Under the pieces are notes generated by a model. It saw only the letters and a program-made list of their open reading frames with translations. It ran no database searches and had not been told where the DNA came from. DNA of 64,000 nt from Streptomyces spectabilis (GTDB lineage Bacteria; Actinomycetota; Actinomycetes; Streptomycetales; Streptomycetaceae). A program made the position numbers and the translations under genes. The stretch covers positions 5,032,501-5,096,500 of the forward strand of contig NZ_CP023690.1 in assembly GCF_008704795.1 (NCBI RefSeq), given 5' to 3'. Positions 32,153 to 40,272 of this stretch are shown here, one piece after another. Every line of letters starts with the position of its first letter. The stretch's first letter is position 1.

Positions 32153-33133
32153 ATGGCCGTGAAGAAGTTGCCGGTCGCCAAGGCGATCAACGAATCCCTG
32201 CGCACGGCCCTCGAGGCCGACCCCAAGGTCGTCGTGATGGGCGAGGACGTCGGCAAGCTCGGCGGTGTCTTCCGGGTCACCGACGGACTCCAGAAGGACT
32301 TCGGCGACGACCGCGTCATCGACACGCCGCTCGCCGAGTCCGGCATCATCGGCACGGCCATCGGCCTGGCCCTGCGCGGCTACCGCCCGGTGGCGGAGAT
32401 CCAGTTCGACGGCTTCGTCTTCCCCGCGTACGACCAGATCGTCACGCAGCTCGCGAAGATGTACGCGCGCTCGCTCGGCAAGATCAAGGTGCCGGTCGTC
32501 ATCCGCATTCCGTACGGCGGCGGCATCGGCGCCGTCGAGCACCACAGCGAGTCCCCGGAGGCGCTGTTCGCGCACGTCGCGGGCCTGAAGGTGGTCTCGC
32601 CCTCGAATTCGTCGGACGCGTACTGGATGCTCCAGCAGGCCATCCAGAGCGACGACCCCGTCATCTTCTTCGAGCCCAAGCGGCGCTACTGGGAGAAGGG
32701 CGAGGTCAACACCGACGCCATCCCGGACCCGCTGCACAAGGCGAGCGTGGCCCGCGAGGGCACGGACGCGACGCTCGTGGCGTACGGCCCGATGGTGCGC
32801 ACCTGTCTGGAGGCCGCCGCGGCCGCCGCGGAGGAGGGCAAGTCCCTGGAGGTCGTCGACCTGCGCTCCATCTCGCCGATCGACTTCGACACGGTGCAGG
32901 CCTCGGCCGAGAAGACCGGCCGGCTGATCGTCGTGCACGAGGCGCCGGTGTTCTTCGGCGCGGGCGCGGAGATCGCCGCGCGCATCACCGAGCGCAGCTT
33001 CTACCACCTGGAGGCGCCCGTCCTGCGGGTCGGCGGTTTCCACTCCCCGTATCCGCCCGCGCGGGTGGAAGAGGACTATCTGCCGGGCCTCGACCGGGTG
33101 CTCGACGCCGTCGACCGCTCGCTTGCGTACTGA
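32153..33133 (+). CDS. 2-oxoacid dehydrogenase E1 beta subunit (operon 2)
   Basis: A 326-residue E1 beta subunit closely related to the operon 1 protein: VVVMGEDVGKLGGVFRVTDG, IPYGGGIGAVEHHSESPEAL and the C-terminal GGFHSPYPPARVEEDYLPGL. It completes the alpha2beta2 E1. It starts 2 bases after the alpha stop, with GGGGAGG overlapping the end of the alpha gene as ribosome site. The operon order E1alpha-E1beta-E2 is the same as in operon 1, so the two operons probably arose by duplication. Confidence 0.9.
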   Translation: MAVKKLPVAKAINESLRTALEADPKVVVMGEDVGKLGGVFRVTDGLQKDFGDDRVIDTPLAESGIIGTAIGLALRGYRPVAEIQFDGFVFPAYDQIVTQLAKMYARSLGKIKVPVVIRIPYGGGIGAVEHHSESPEALFAHVAGLKVVSPSNSSDAYWMLQQAIQSDDPVIFFEPKRRYWEKGEVNTDAIPDPLHKASVAREGTDATLVAYGPMVRTCLEAAAAAAEEGKSLEVVDLRSISPIDFDTVQASAEKTGRLIVVHEAPVFFGAGAEIAARITERSFYHLEAPVLRVGGFHSPYPPARVEEDYLPGLDRVLDAVDRSLAY

Positions 33134-33144
33134 GGGAAGAGGTC

Positions 33145-34584
33145 GTGACGACAATGACTGACACCACGGCGGCCGTCCGCGAGTTCAAGATGCCCGACGT
33201 GGGCGAGGGACTCACCGAGGCGGAGATCCTCAAGTGGTACGTGGCCGCGGGCGACACCGTCACCGACGGCCAGGTCGTGTGCGAGGTGGAGACGGCCAAG
33301 GCGGCCGTCGAGCTGCCGATCCCCTTCGACGGCACGGTCCGTGAGCTCCGGTTCGCGGAGGGCACGACCGTGGACGTCGGCCAGGTGATCATCACCGTGG
33401 ACGTGTCCGGGGGCGCGGCGCCCGCGCCCGAGGCGGCGCCGCCCGCGCCCGCCGCCGCGCCGGAGCCCGAGCCGTCGGCGGAGCCCGCGGCCCCGTCCGG
33501 ACGCCAGCCGGTCCTCGTCGGGTACGGCGTGGCGGAGTCCTCCACCAAGCGGCGCGCGCGCAAGCCCGTCCCGGGCCAGGCCGAGGCGTCGCTCGCCGCG
33601 GCCGCGGTGCAGGCCGAGCTGAACGGCCACAGCGCGCCGCCGGTCCCGGAGGCCCCCCCGGCCCCCCCGGCCCCCGCGACCACCGGCGCCCGGCCGCTGG
33701 CCAAGCCGCCGGTGCGCAAGCTCGCCAAGGACCTGGGCGTGGACCTGGCCGCGGTCACGCCGACGGGCCCGGACGGCATCATCACCCGTGAGGACGTGCA
33801 CGCGGCGGTGGCTCCCGCCCCCGCGCCCGCGGCCCCGGCGCCGGCGCCGGTCCAGGAGCCGGTGGCGGCCGTGGCCGGTGACGCGCGCGAGACCCGCGTT
33901 CCGGTCAAGGGGGTCCGCAAGGCGACCGCGCAGGCGATGGTCGCCTCGGCGTTCACGGCGCCGCACGTCACGGAGTTCGTGACGGTGGACGTGACGCGCA
34001 CGATGAAGCTCGTCGAGGAGCTGAAGCAGGACCGGGCCTTCGAGGGCCTGCGGGTGAATCCGCTCCTGCTGATCTCCAAGGCGCTCCTGGTGGCCATCCG
34101 CCGCAACCCGGGCGTGAACGCCGCCTGGGACGAGGCGAACCAGGAGATCGTGCAGAAGCACTATGTGAACCTGGGCATCGCCGCGGCGACCCCGCGCGGT
34201 CTGATCGTGCCGAACATCAAGGACGCGCACGCCAAGACCCTGCCCGAGCTCGCCGGTGCGCTCGGCGACCTGGTGTCCACGGCGCGCGAGGGCAGGACGT
34301 CGCCCGGCGCCATGCAGGGCGGCACGGTGACGATCACGAACATCGGCGTCTTCGGCATCGACACGGGCACGCCCATCCTGAACCCCGGAGAGTCCGCGAT
34401 CCTCGCGGTCGGCGCGATCAAGCTCCAGCCGTGGGTCCACAAGGGCAAGGTCAAGCCGCGCCAGGTGACCACCCTCGGCCTCTCCTTCGACCACCGCCTG
34501 GTGGACGGGGAGCTGGGCTCGAAGGTGCTCGGTGACGTGGCGGCGATCCTGGAGCAGCCGAAGCGCCTTATGACCTGGGCGTAG
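33145..34584 (+). CDS. 2-oxoacid dehydrogenase E2 acyltransferase (operon 2)
   Basis: A 479-residue E2. Lipoyl domain with Lys52 in VETAKAAVEL; an Ala/Pro-rich hinge of about 110 residues; a subunit-binding domain (KPPVRKLAKDLGVDLAAV); and the catalytic domain ending in LSFDHRLVDGELGSKVL, with the catalytic His/Asp pair. The actinobacterial motif VLVGYGVAESSTKRRAR lies in the hinge, as in the operon 1 enzyme. GTG 33145 was chosen for GGGAAG spacing; ATG 33154 is an alternative that changes three residues. No E3 gene follows; a strong terminator closes the operon. Confidence 0.9.
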   Translation: MTTMTDTTAAVREFKMPDVGEGLTEAEILKWYVAAGDTVTDGQVVCEVETAKAAVELPIPFDGTVRELRFAEGTTVDVGQVIITVDVSGGAAPAPEAAPPAPAAAPEPEPSAEPAAPSGRQPVLVGYGVAESSTKRRARKPVPGQAEASLAAAAVQAELNGHSAPPVPEAPPAPPAPATTGARPLAKPPVRKLAKDLGVDLAAVTPTGPDGIITREDVHAAVAPAPAPAAPAPAPVQEPVAAVAGDARETRVPVKGVRKATAQAMVASAFTAPHVTEFVTVDVTRTMKLVEELKQDRAFEGLRVNPLLLISKALLVAIRRNPGVNAAWDEANQEIVQKHYVNLGIAAATPRGLIVPNIKDAHAKTLPELAGALGDLVSTAREGRTSPGAMQGGTVTITNIGVFGIDTGTPILNPGESAILAVGAIKLQPWVHKGKVKPRQVTTLGLSFDHRLVDGELGSKVLGDVAAILEQPKRLMTWA

Positions 34585-34598
34585 TCGCACGCGTACGC

Positions 34599-34636
34599 GA
34601 GAAGGGGCCCGCCGCGGGTGCGGCGGGCCCCTTCTC
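34599..34636. terminator. Terminator after operon 2 and the D,D-carboxypeptidase
   Basis: GAGAAGGGGCCCGCCGC and its perfect complement form a 17-bp stem with a 4-base loop between convergent genes. Confidence 0.9.
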
Positions 34637-34653
34637 CGTAGACCTCAAGGGAG

Positions 34654-35559
34654 TTACGCGACGCGGAAGCCGTAGTCCATGATCTTCTTGGCGTCCTTGT
34701 AGCGCGCTTCCTTCGTCGGCGCGGTCAGGACGGTGCCGACGACCGTCTTGCCGTTGCGGGTCGCGGCGAAGACCAGGTTGAACTTGGCCTGGGCGCCGGA
34801 GCCCGTCTTCACGCCGATGGCGCCGCGGTAGGTGCCGAGCAGCTGGTTGGTGTTGCCCCAGACCGGCATCCCGCGGGTGCCGCCGTTGGGCATCTTGGGC
34901 TTGGCCTTGTAGCCCTTGGTCTTCACGACGGTGCGGAAGAGCGAGTTCTTCATCGCCTTGACCGTCAGCTTGGTGAGGTCGCGCGGCGAGGAGTAGTTCG
35001 CACCATTGCTTATGCCGTCGAACGAGTCGAAGTGCGTGTTGCGCAGGCCGAGGTCGCGCGCGGTCTTGTTCATCTTGCCGATGAAGGACTTCACGCGGGC
35101 TCCGCGCGAGGAGCCCTTGCCGTAGGTGTCGGCGAGGGCGTAGGCGGCGTCGCAGCCGGACGGCAGCATCAGGCCGTACAGCAGCTCGCGGACCGTGGCC
35201 GTGTCGCCGACGATGAGGCCCTTGGCCGAGGAGGCGCCGTTGCGGACGATGTAGTCGCTGTACGCCTTCTGGTACTTGACCTTGCGGTTCAGGTTCAGGT
35301 TCGGCTGGTTGAGGACCGTGAGGGCGGTCGCGATCTTGGTGGTGGACCCCGTCTTGAGGCGGGAGTCGGCGCCCTTCGTGAACAGCGTCTTGCCCGTCGC
35401 GCTGTTCATGAGGAAGCCGCCCTTGGCCGAGATCGACGGCTTGGGCGGCGCGGCGGCCTGCGCGGCGGGGGCCGTGATGACCGTCGTCGTCAGGACGGCT
35501 CCGGCCGTGACGACGGCGGCGGCCGATGCCCGGCGCATGCCTGTTGTCCGGATTCTCAA
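34654..35559 (-). CDS. D-alanyl-D-alanine carboxypeptidase (PBP5-like, secreted)
   Basis: An about 301-residue serine peptidase that trims peptidoglycan stem peptides. A signal peptide (RRASAAAVVTAGAVLTTTVI, cleavage near AQA-A) is followed by the penicillin-binding motifs: SxxK as STTK in RLKTGSTTKIATAL, the second motif as SGC in LMLPSGCDAAYAL, and KTG in IGVKTGSGAQ. It lacks a C-terminal membrane anchor, so it is probably secreted or wall-associated. TTG 35559 has GGAG 12 bases upstream and gives a conventional n-region; ATG 35538 is the alternative start without a ribosome site. Confidence 0.9.
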   Translation of the reverse strand: MRIRTTGMRRASAAAVVTAGAVLTTTVITAPAAQAAAPPKPSISAKGGFLMNSATGKTLFTKGADSRLKTGSTTKIATALTVLNQPNLNLNRKVKYQKAYSDYIVRNGASSAKGLIVGDTATVRELLYGLMLPSGCDAAYALADTYGKGSSRGARVKSFIGKMNKTARDLGLRNTHFDSFDGISNGANYSSPRDLTKLTVKAMKNSLFRTVVKTKGYKAKPKMPNGGTRGMPVWGNTNQLLGTYRGAIGVKTGSGAQAKFNLVFAATRNGKTVVGTVLTAPTKEARYKDAKKIMDYGFRVA

Positions 35560-35783
35560 GGTAAACGCTCCATTGTCCCTGATATGTGTGTTGGGCGGCC
35601 CGCGCCTCAAATCCCCCCGAATTACAGACGACATGGGGGAGCCGCCACGGACAAGACTCGCGAGGGGGCACGAAGGATGCACGGACGACGGAAAAAGTGA
35701 CCCGAAAGTTGTCGCATGGTCACGTACGTGCGAGAGCGCCGTCCGGATCGTGGACGCAAGATCCCTCGCATACGTGTTGTATC

Positions 35784-35796
35784 TATGCTGTGCGCA
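35784..35796 (+). promoter_or_regulatory. Possible -10 element with leaderless start of the GntR gene
   Basis: TATGCT (35784-35789) ends six bases before the ATG at 35796 and no ribosome site precedes that ATG, which is consistent with a leaderless transcript. No clear -35 is visible. Confidence 0.35.
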
Positions 35797-36503
35797 TGCC
35801 GACCGCGCCCGCCGCTCCCCCCGCCCTCGCGACGTCCGACCCCGCCACGACCACCACTTCCTCGGGGAAACAGCCCCCCGCCGCCGAGCGCGTCTACGCG
35901 CATGTGAAGCGGGCCGTCCTGGAGCGGCGCTACGAGGGCGGCACGCTCCTGACCGAGGGCGAACTGGCCGAGGCCGTGGGGGTGTCCCGCACCCCGGTGC
36001 GCGAGGCGCTCCTGAAGCTGGAGGTGGAGGGGTTGCTCCGGCTCTACCCGAAGAAGGGCGCGCTCGTCCTGCCCGTCTCCGCGCAGGAGATCGCGGACGT
36101 CGTCGAGACCCGGCTCCTGGTGGAGACCCACTCGGTGCGCAAGGCGGTGCCCGCGCCGCCGGGCCTGCTCGACCGGCTCGCCGAGCTCCTGGAGAAGCAG
36201 CGGGCGCAGGCCGCCGCGGGCGACCTCGCGGGGGCGGCCACCACGGACCGCTGCTTCCACGCCACGATCGTCCGCAGCGGGGGCAACGAGATCCTGGCGC
36301 GCCTGTACGACCAGCTGCGCGACCGCCAGCTGCGGATGGGCGTCGCGGTGATGCACTCCCACCCCGACCGCATCGCGAAGACCCTGGCCGAGCACGAGGA
36401 GATCCTGGCCGCCCTGACGGCGAACGACGCGGAGGCCGCGGTGGCGGTCGTCACCCGGCACGTCGGCTGGTTCCAGAACCTGGCCAGGGGGGCCACGCGA
36501 TGA
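35796..36503 (+). CDS. GntR-family regulator, FadR/FCD type
   Basis: A 235-residue regulator with an Ala/Pro/Thr-rich 30-residue lead, a winged helix (RVYAHVKRAVLERRYEGGTL and VGVSRTPVREALLKLEVEGL, the GntR signature) and an FCD-type helical C-domain. The metal-ligand pattern DRCFHATIVRSGGNEIL and the His near AKTLAEHEEIL suggest a metal-dependent organic-acid effector site. The ATG overlap with the following MFS gene (ATGA) indicates that it regulates this transporter and itself. Confidence 0.9.
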   Translation: MPTAPAAPPALATSDPATTTTSSGKQPPAAERVYAHVKRAVLERRYEGGTLLTEGELAEAVGVSRTPVREALLKLEVEGLLRLYPKKGALVLPVSAQEIADVVETRLLVETHSVRKAVPAPPGLLDRLAELLEKQRAQAAAGDLAGAATTDRCFHATIVRSGGNEILARLYDQLRDRQLRMGVAVMHSHPDRIAKTLAEHEEILAALTANDAEAAVAVVTRHVGWFQNLARGATR

Positions 36504-37822
36504 GCGCCACCGGGGCCGGGGCCGGGCGGCTGCCCGGGGACCCGCCGGGCGGGCGGCGGGCCGTGTTCGTGTGGTCCGTCGGTGTCGCCGTCTACTTCGT
36601 CGCCGTCACCTTCCGCACGTCGCTGGGCGTCGCGGGCCTGGACGCCGCCGACCGCTTCCACGTCAACGCGTCGGCCCTGTCGACGTTCTCGATCCTCCAG
36701 CTCCTCGTGTACGCGGGCATGCAGATACCCGTCGGCCTGATGGTCGACCGGCTCGGCACGAAGAAGGTCCTCACGCTCGGCGCGGTCCTGTTCACCGCGG
36801 GCCAGCTCGGCTTCGCGCTCGCGCCCTCGTACGGGACGGCGCTCGCGGCCCGCGCGCTGCTCGGCTGCGGCGACGCGATGACGTTCATCAGCGTGCTGCG
36901 GCTCGGCACCCGCTGGTTCCCGGCCCGGCGCGGGCCCCTGGTGGCGCAGCTCGCGGGCCTGGTGGGCATGGCGGGCAACCTGGTCTCGACGCTCGTCCTG
37001 GCCCGGCTCCTGCACGACGTCGGCTGGACCACGGCGTTCGCGGGCAGCGCGCTCGCCGGAGTCGTCGTCCTCGTCCTCATGACGCTGTTCCTGAAGGACC
37101 ACCCGGAGGGCCACGAGCCGCCCGCGCCGCCCGCCCGGGACACGGCGGGCCCCGGCTTCGTGCGCGAGCAGATCGCGCGCTCCTGGCGGGAACCCGGCAC
37201 CCGGCTCGGCCTGTGGGTGCACTTCACCACGCAGTTCCCGGCGATGGTGTTCCTGCTCCTGTGGGGCCTGCCGTTCCTGGTCGAGGCCCAGGGCCTGAGC
37301 CGGGCCGCGGCGGGCGACCTGCTGACCCTCGTCGTCCTGTCGAACATGGTGGTCGGCCTGGTCTACGGCCAGGTCGTGGCCCGGCACCACGCGGCGCGGC
37401 TCCCGCTGGCGCTCGGCACGGTGGCCGCGACCGCGCTCGTCTGGGCGGGCGTCCTCGCGTACCCCGGCGAGCACGCGCCGATGTGGCTGCTCGTGGTGTT
37501 GTGCGCGGTGCTCGGGGCGTGCGGCCCCGCGTCGATGATCGGCTTCGACTTCGCGCGCCCCGCGAACCCGCCGGAGCGGCAGGGCACGGCGTCGGGCATC
37601 ACCAACATGGGCGGCTTCGTCGCCTCCATGACCACGCTGCTCGCGGTCGGCGTCCTGCTCGACGCCACGGGCGACGACTACCGGATCGCGTTCGCCTCCG
37701 TCTTCGTCCTCCAGGCGCTCGGCGTGAGCCAGATCCTGCGGCTGCGGGGGCGCGCGGCGCGGCGGGAGCGGGAGCGGCTCGTCGCCAGCCGGGTGGAGAC
37801 GGTGCACGTGCCCGCCGCGTGA
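36500..37822 (+). CDS. MFS transporter
   Basis: A 440-residue major facilitator with about 12 hydrophobic helices. The loop between helices 2 and 3 has the MFS motif GLMVDRLGTKKVL, and a hydrophilic central loop (FLKDHPEGHEPPAPPARD) divides the halves. The first helix is FVWSVGVAVYFVAVTFRT. The layout resembles sugar-acid or nitrate-type MFS members, but no substrate can be stated. It is coupled to the GntR gene and closed by a hairpin seven bases past the stop. The ligand of the regulator is likely the transported compound or a metabolite of it. Confidence 0.87.
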   Translation: MSATGAGAGRLPGDPPGGRRAVFVWSVGVAVYFVAVTFRTSLGVAGLDAADRFHVNASALSTFSILQLLVYAGMQIPVGLMVDRLGTKKVLTLGAVLFTAGQLGFALAPSYGTALAARALLGCGDAMTFISVLRLGTRWFPARRGPLVAQLAGLVGMAGNLVSTLVLARLLHDVGWTTAFAGSALAGVVVLVLMTLFLKDHPEGHEPPAPPARDTAGPGFVREQIARSWREPGTRLGLWVHFTTQFPAMVFLLLWGLPFLVEAQGLSRAAAGDLLTLVVLSNMVVGLVYGQVVARHHAARLPLALGTVAATALVWAGVLAYPGEHAPMWLLVVLCAVLGACGPASMIGFDFARPANPPERQGTASGITNMGGFVASMTTLLAVGVLLDATGDDYRIAFASVFVLQALGVSQILRLRGRAARRERERLVASRVETVHVPAA

Positions 37823-37828
37823 AGCGGT

Positions 37829-37850
37829 GGGAGGGGGCTCGCCCCCTCCC
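37829..37850. terminator. Terminator after the MFS gene
   Basis: GGGAGGGGG-CTCG-CCCCCTCCC, a 9-bp stem with a 4-base loop between convergent genes. Confidence 0.8.
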
Positions 37851-37871
37851 GCGCCGCGTCGGGACCGTGGG

Positions 37872-38696
37872 TCAGGGGGTGACGGCGAACTCCGCCAGTA
37901 TCGCTTCGCCGAGGTCGTGGTCGCCCTCGACCTTCACCCGGTCGCCGACCGCCGTGTACGGCACGCGCCCGCAGGCGAGGCGGGAGTACGTCTCCCAGTC
38001 CGTGGCGATGGTGACGAGCGGGCCGAGCGAGGGCGTGTTGTCGACGGTGCCCCTGCCCTCCGCGTCCACGCGGACCGTACGCAGGAACTCCACCGGGCCG
38101 CTCACGTCGAAGACGACGGCGGAGTTCGCGGGGGCGCCCGCCTTCTTGGCGACGACCTTCGGAAGGCCGTACAGCATCAGGTCGCGGGCGACGTACGCGC
38201 CCGGCGAGTCGAGGTTCCCCGGCCGGCCCAGGGTCACCCGCAGGTCCTGCTCGTGCACCCATACGTCGAAGGCCCGCAGCCGCATGGCGAGTTCGAGGGT
38301 CTGCTCGGTGCTGAGGGGGCCGCGCACCAGGGTCTCCGGGGACCGCGACTCGTTCCGGATCTGGCGGTTGCGGCGGATGATCGTGTACTCCAGCTCGGAG
38401 GTCATCTCCGGTGCCGTGTGGTGGCGGCGGACGTCCACCTGCATCTCCATGTACCGCTGGCCCTCGGTCTTCACGTGGTACAGGTCCCGCGGCAGCGTGT
38501 GGATCGGGCGCGGGTCGCCCAGCATCTCGCAGTCCAGGCCGATGACGTGCGAGACGATGTCCCGGACGGACCAGCCCGGGCACGGGGTTGGCTGGTTCCA
38601 CTCGCCCTCGGCGAGCGGGGTCACCAGCTCGGATATCGCTTCCACGGCGTGCGCCCAGGCATCGGCGTAGGTTTGCAGGCTGGGATGGAGACTCAC
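37872..38696 (-). CDS. Maleylpyruvate isomerase family mycothiol-dependent enzyme
   Basis: A 274-residue DinB-like protein. The N-terminal four-helix domain has NQPTPCPGWSVRDIVSHVIG, the metal-binding and fold signature of mycothiol-dependent maleylpyruvate isomerase and related transferases. A later His in AFDVWVHEQDLRVTLGRPG completes the usual metal site. A C-terminal SCP2-like segment follows. Many paralogues occur in Streptomyces and most have unknown substrates, from detoxification to mycothiol S-transfer. It is divergent from the nitrilase-like gene. Confidence 0.85.
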   Translation of the reverse strand: MSLHPSLQTYADAWAHAVEAISELVTPLAEGEWNQPTPCPGWSVRDIVSHVIGLDCEMLGDPRPIHTLPRDLYHVKTEGQRYMEMQVDVRRHHTAPEMTSELEYTIIRRNRQIRNESRSPETLVRGPLSTEQTLELAMRLRAFDVWVHEQDLRVTLGRPGNLDSPGAYVARDLMLYGLPKVVAKKAGAPANSAVVFDVSGPVEFLRTVRVDAEGRGTVDNTPSLGPLVTIATDWETYSRLACGRVPYTAVGDRVKVEGDHDLGEAILAEFAVTP

Positions 38697-38831
38697 GGGA
38701 CCCCTCGGCGGTCGTACGCGGGCGGTGGGTGTCTTGGGCTTTAAGTTACGCTGCCCGTGGGCACCCCGGCAGTGCTTTCGTGTGACGATCGTAGGCCTAC
38801 TTGACGGTTCGAATGCCAGGACGGTGGTACT

Positions 38832-39638
38832 GTGCGCGCCTCTCTCCTCCAGATCGCCGTAGAGGATGACGAATCAGTCAAGTCCCGGCGGCAGCGGGTC
38901 TCTTCGCTGGTGCGCGAGGTCGCCGAGCGGGAGGGTTCCGGCCTGATCGTGCTGCCGGAGCTGTGGACGACCGGGGCCTTCGGGTACGAGGCGTTCGCCG
39001 CGGAGGCGGAGCCGCTGGAGGGACCGACGTACGAGGCGATGGCCGCGGCCGCGCGGGACGCGGGCGTGTGGCTGCACGCGGGCTCCATCCCCGAGCGTGA
39101 CCCAGATGGCCCCCTCTACAACACCTCCCTCGTCTTCTCGCCTGCCGGTGAGCTGGCCGGCGCCTATCGGAAGATCCACCGCTTCGGCTTCGACAAGGGC
39201 GAGGCCGTCCTGATGGGCGCGGGCGACGAGCTGGTCACCGTCCGGACGCCCGAGGCCGTGCTCGGCCTCGCCACCTGCTACGACCTGCGCTTCCCCGAGC
39301 TCTTCCGGGGGCTCGTGGACGCGGGCGCCGAGGTCTTCGTGGTGCCCGCGGGGTGGCCCGCGCGGCGGCGCGCGCACTGGTCGTTGTTCGCGCGGGCGCG
39401 GGCCGTGGAGGACCAGGTGTTCGTGCTCGCGTGCGGGACCGCGGGGGCGCACGCGGGGGTGGAGCAGGCGGGGGCCAGTGTCGTGGTCGACCCCTGGGGC
39501 GAGGTGCTCGCCGAGGCGGGGCCCTCTTCGGCCGAGGTGCTCACCGTGGATCTCGACCTGGCGAAGGTCGCCGAGACCCGGGAGCAGTTCCCCGCACTGA
39601 AGGACCGACGGATGGGCGTGGCCGCGCCCCGCCTTTGA
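38832..39638 (+). CDS. Carbon-nitrogen hydrolase (nitrilase superfamily)
   Basis: A 268-residue amidase-type enzyme. The catalytic Glu-Lys-Cys triad is visible as LPELW, YRKIHRFGFDKGE and ATCYDLRFPELF, and the C-terminal RARAVEDQVFVLAC element is typical. The members of this length hydrolyse omega-amides of 2-oxoacids, deaminated glutathione or carbamoyl compounds; the exact substrate is open. GTG 38832 gives the conserved N-terminus RASLLQIAVEDDE. The upstream intergenic region contains the perfect 10-bp palindrome GTAGGCCTAC (38791-38800). Confidence 0.9.
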   Translation: MRASLLQIAVEDDESVKSRRQRVSSLVREVAEREGSGLIVLPELWTTGAFGYEAFAAEAEPLEGPTYEAMAAAARDAGVWLHAGSIPERDPDGPLYNTSLVFSPAGELAGAYRKIHRFGFDKGEAVLMGAGDELVTVRTPEAVLGLATCYDLRFPELFRGLVDAGAEVFVVPAGWPARRRAHWSLFARARAVEDQVFVLACGTAGAHAGVEQAGASVVVDPWGEVLAEAGPSSAEVLTVDLDLAKVAETREQFPALKDRRMGVAAPRL

Positions 39639-39649
39639 CGGCTGGGCGG

Positions 39650-39678
39650 CGCCCCGAAGGGGCGCGGGGAACTGCGCG
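39650..39678. repeat. Interspersed repeat with terminator-like hairpin
   Basis: GCGCCCC-GAA-GGGGCGC forms a 7-bp stem between convergent genes. The continuing 21-base stretch 39658-39678 recurs exactly, in reverse orientation, at 51606-51626. From memory this is one of the common intergenic repeats of Streptomyces. Confidence 0.65.
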
Positions 39679-39709
39679 ACCAGCCACGGACGACCCGCAG
39701 GCGAAGCGC

Positions 39710-40207
39710 TCAGTCCGCGCCACGCTCCTTTTCTGCCAAGCGGATCACGCAGACCGCGATCGCGACCAACAGGGCCGGGTCCGCGTCGTCGCGGGCGATG
39801 TGGAGGCCGTAGGTGTCCCGGACGCTGAACCAGCGGCGGGAGATGTCCGCGAGCAGCTCCCCCTCGTACTCGATCGCGAACTCGCGGTCGAGGATCTTGC
39901 CGCTGACGTCGAGCGTGGTGCTGCCGTCGGCCAGCTCCACGCGGTAGTGGTTGCGCAGCAGCGAGAGCCGTTTGCGCTTCACCCTGGCCAGTGGCTCGCC
40001 CTCGCGCTCGATCACCATCGTGTCGCGCAGGGCGAGCATCTTGGCGTGGATGTCGATGAGCACCCGCCCCTGCGGGTCCTTCAGCTCGAAGGTGTCCCGC
40101 AGCCGCATGGCCTTGCCGTCGACGAGGAAGACCTTGCCTCCCCGGTCGTCCTCGATCCAGTAGTCGTCGCCGATGCCGAACAGACGGTCGCGCACGAGAA
40201 GCCTCAT
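39710..40207 (-). CDS. LURP-one-related (LOR/DUF567) family protein
   Basis: A 165-residue beta-barrel-like protein with the tubby/LURP-one pattern of alternating strands: MRLLVRDRLF, DDYWIEDDRGGKVFLVDGKA, DTFELKDPQGRVLIDIHAKM and later EGELLADISRRWFSVRDTYG. The final strand pair is followed by a hydrophobic helix (ALLVAIAVCVIRLAEKE). The function is unknown; plant relatives are defence-related and tubby relatives bind lipid. ATG 40207 was chosen because the frame upstream is shadow sequence of the aminopeptidase gene. It is followed by the interspersed repeat. Confidence 0.85.
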   Translation of the reverse strand: MRLLVRDRLFGIGDDYWIEDDRGGKVFLVDGKAMRLRDTFELKDPQGRVLIDIHAKMLALRDTMVIEREGEPLARVKRKRLSLLRNHYRVELADGSTTLDVSGKILDREFAIEYEGELLADISRRWFSVRDTYGLHIARDDADPALLVAIAVCVIRLAEKERGAD

Positions 40208-40272
40208 GCGGACATGAGTACCCGCAAACGGGGCGTTTCCGCCTCTCCGTAAGGGAGTCGGCCCGAAAGGGG

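Noticed and set aside
38467..38485. A CTTCACGTGGTAC sequence resembling half of a parS site.
   Set aside because: Only the central CACGTG and one flank agree. It is in the middle of the maleylpyruvate isomerase-like gene and lacks the second arm.
38741..38832. GGTTCGAATGCC near 38805 resembles a tRNA T-loop.
   Set aside because: No acceptor, D or anticodon stems can be folded around it, and it lies in the promoter region of the nitrilase-like gene.
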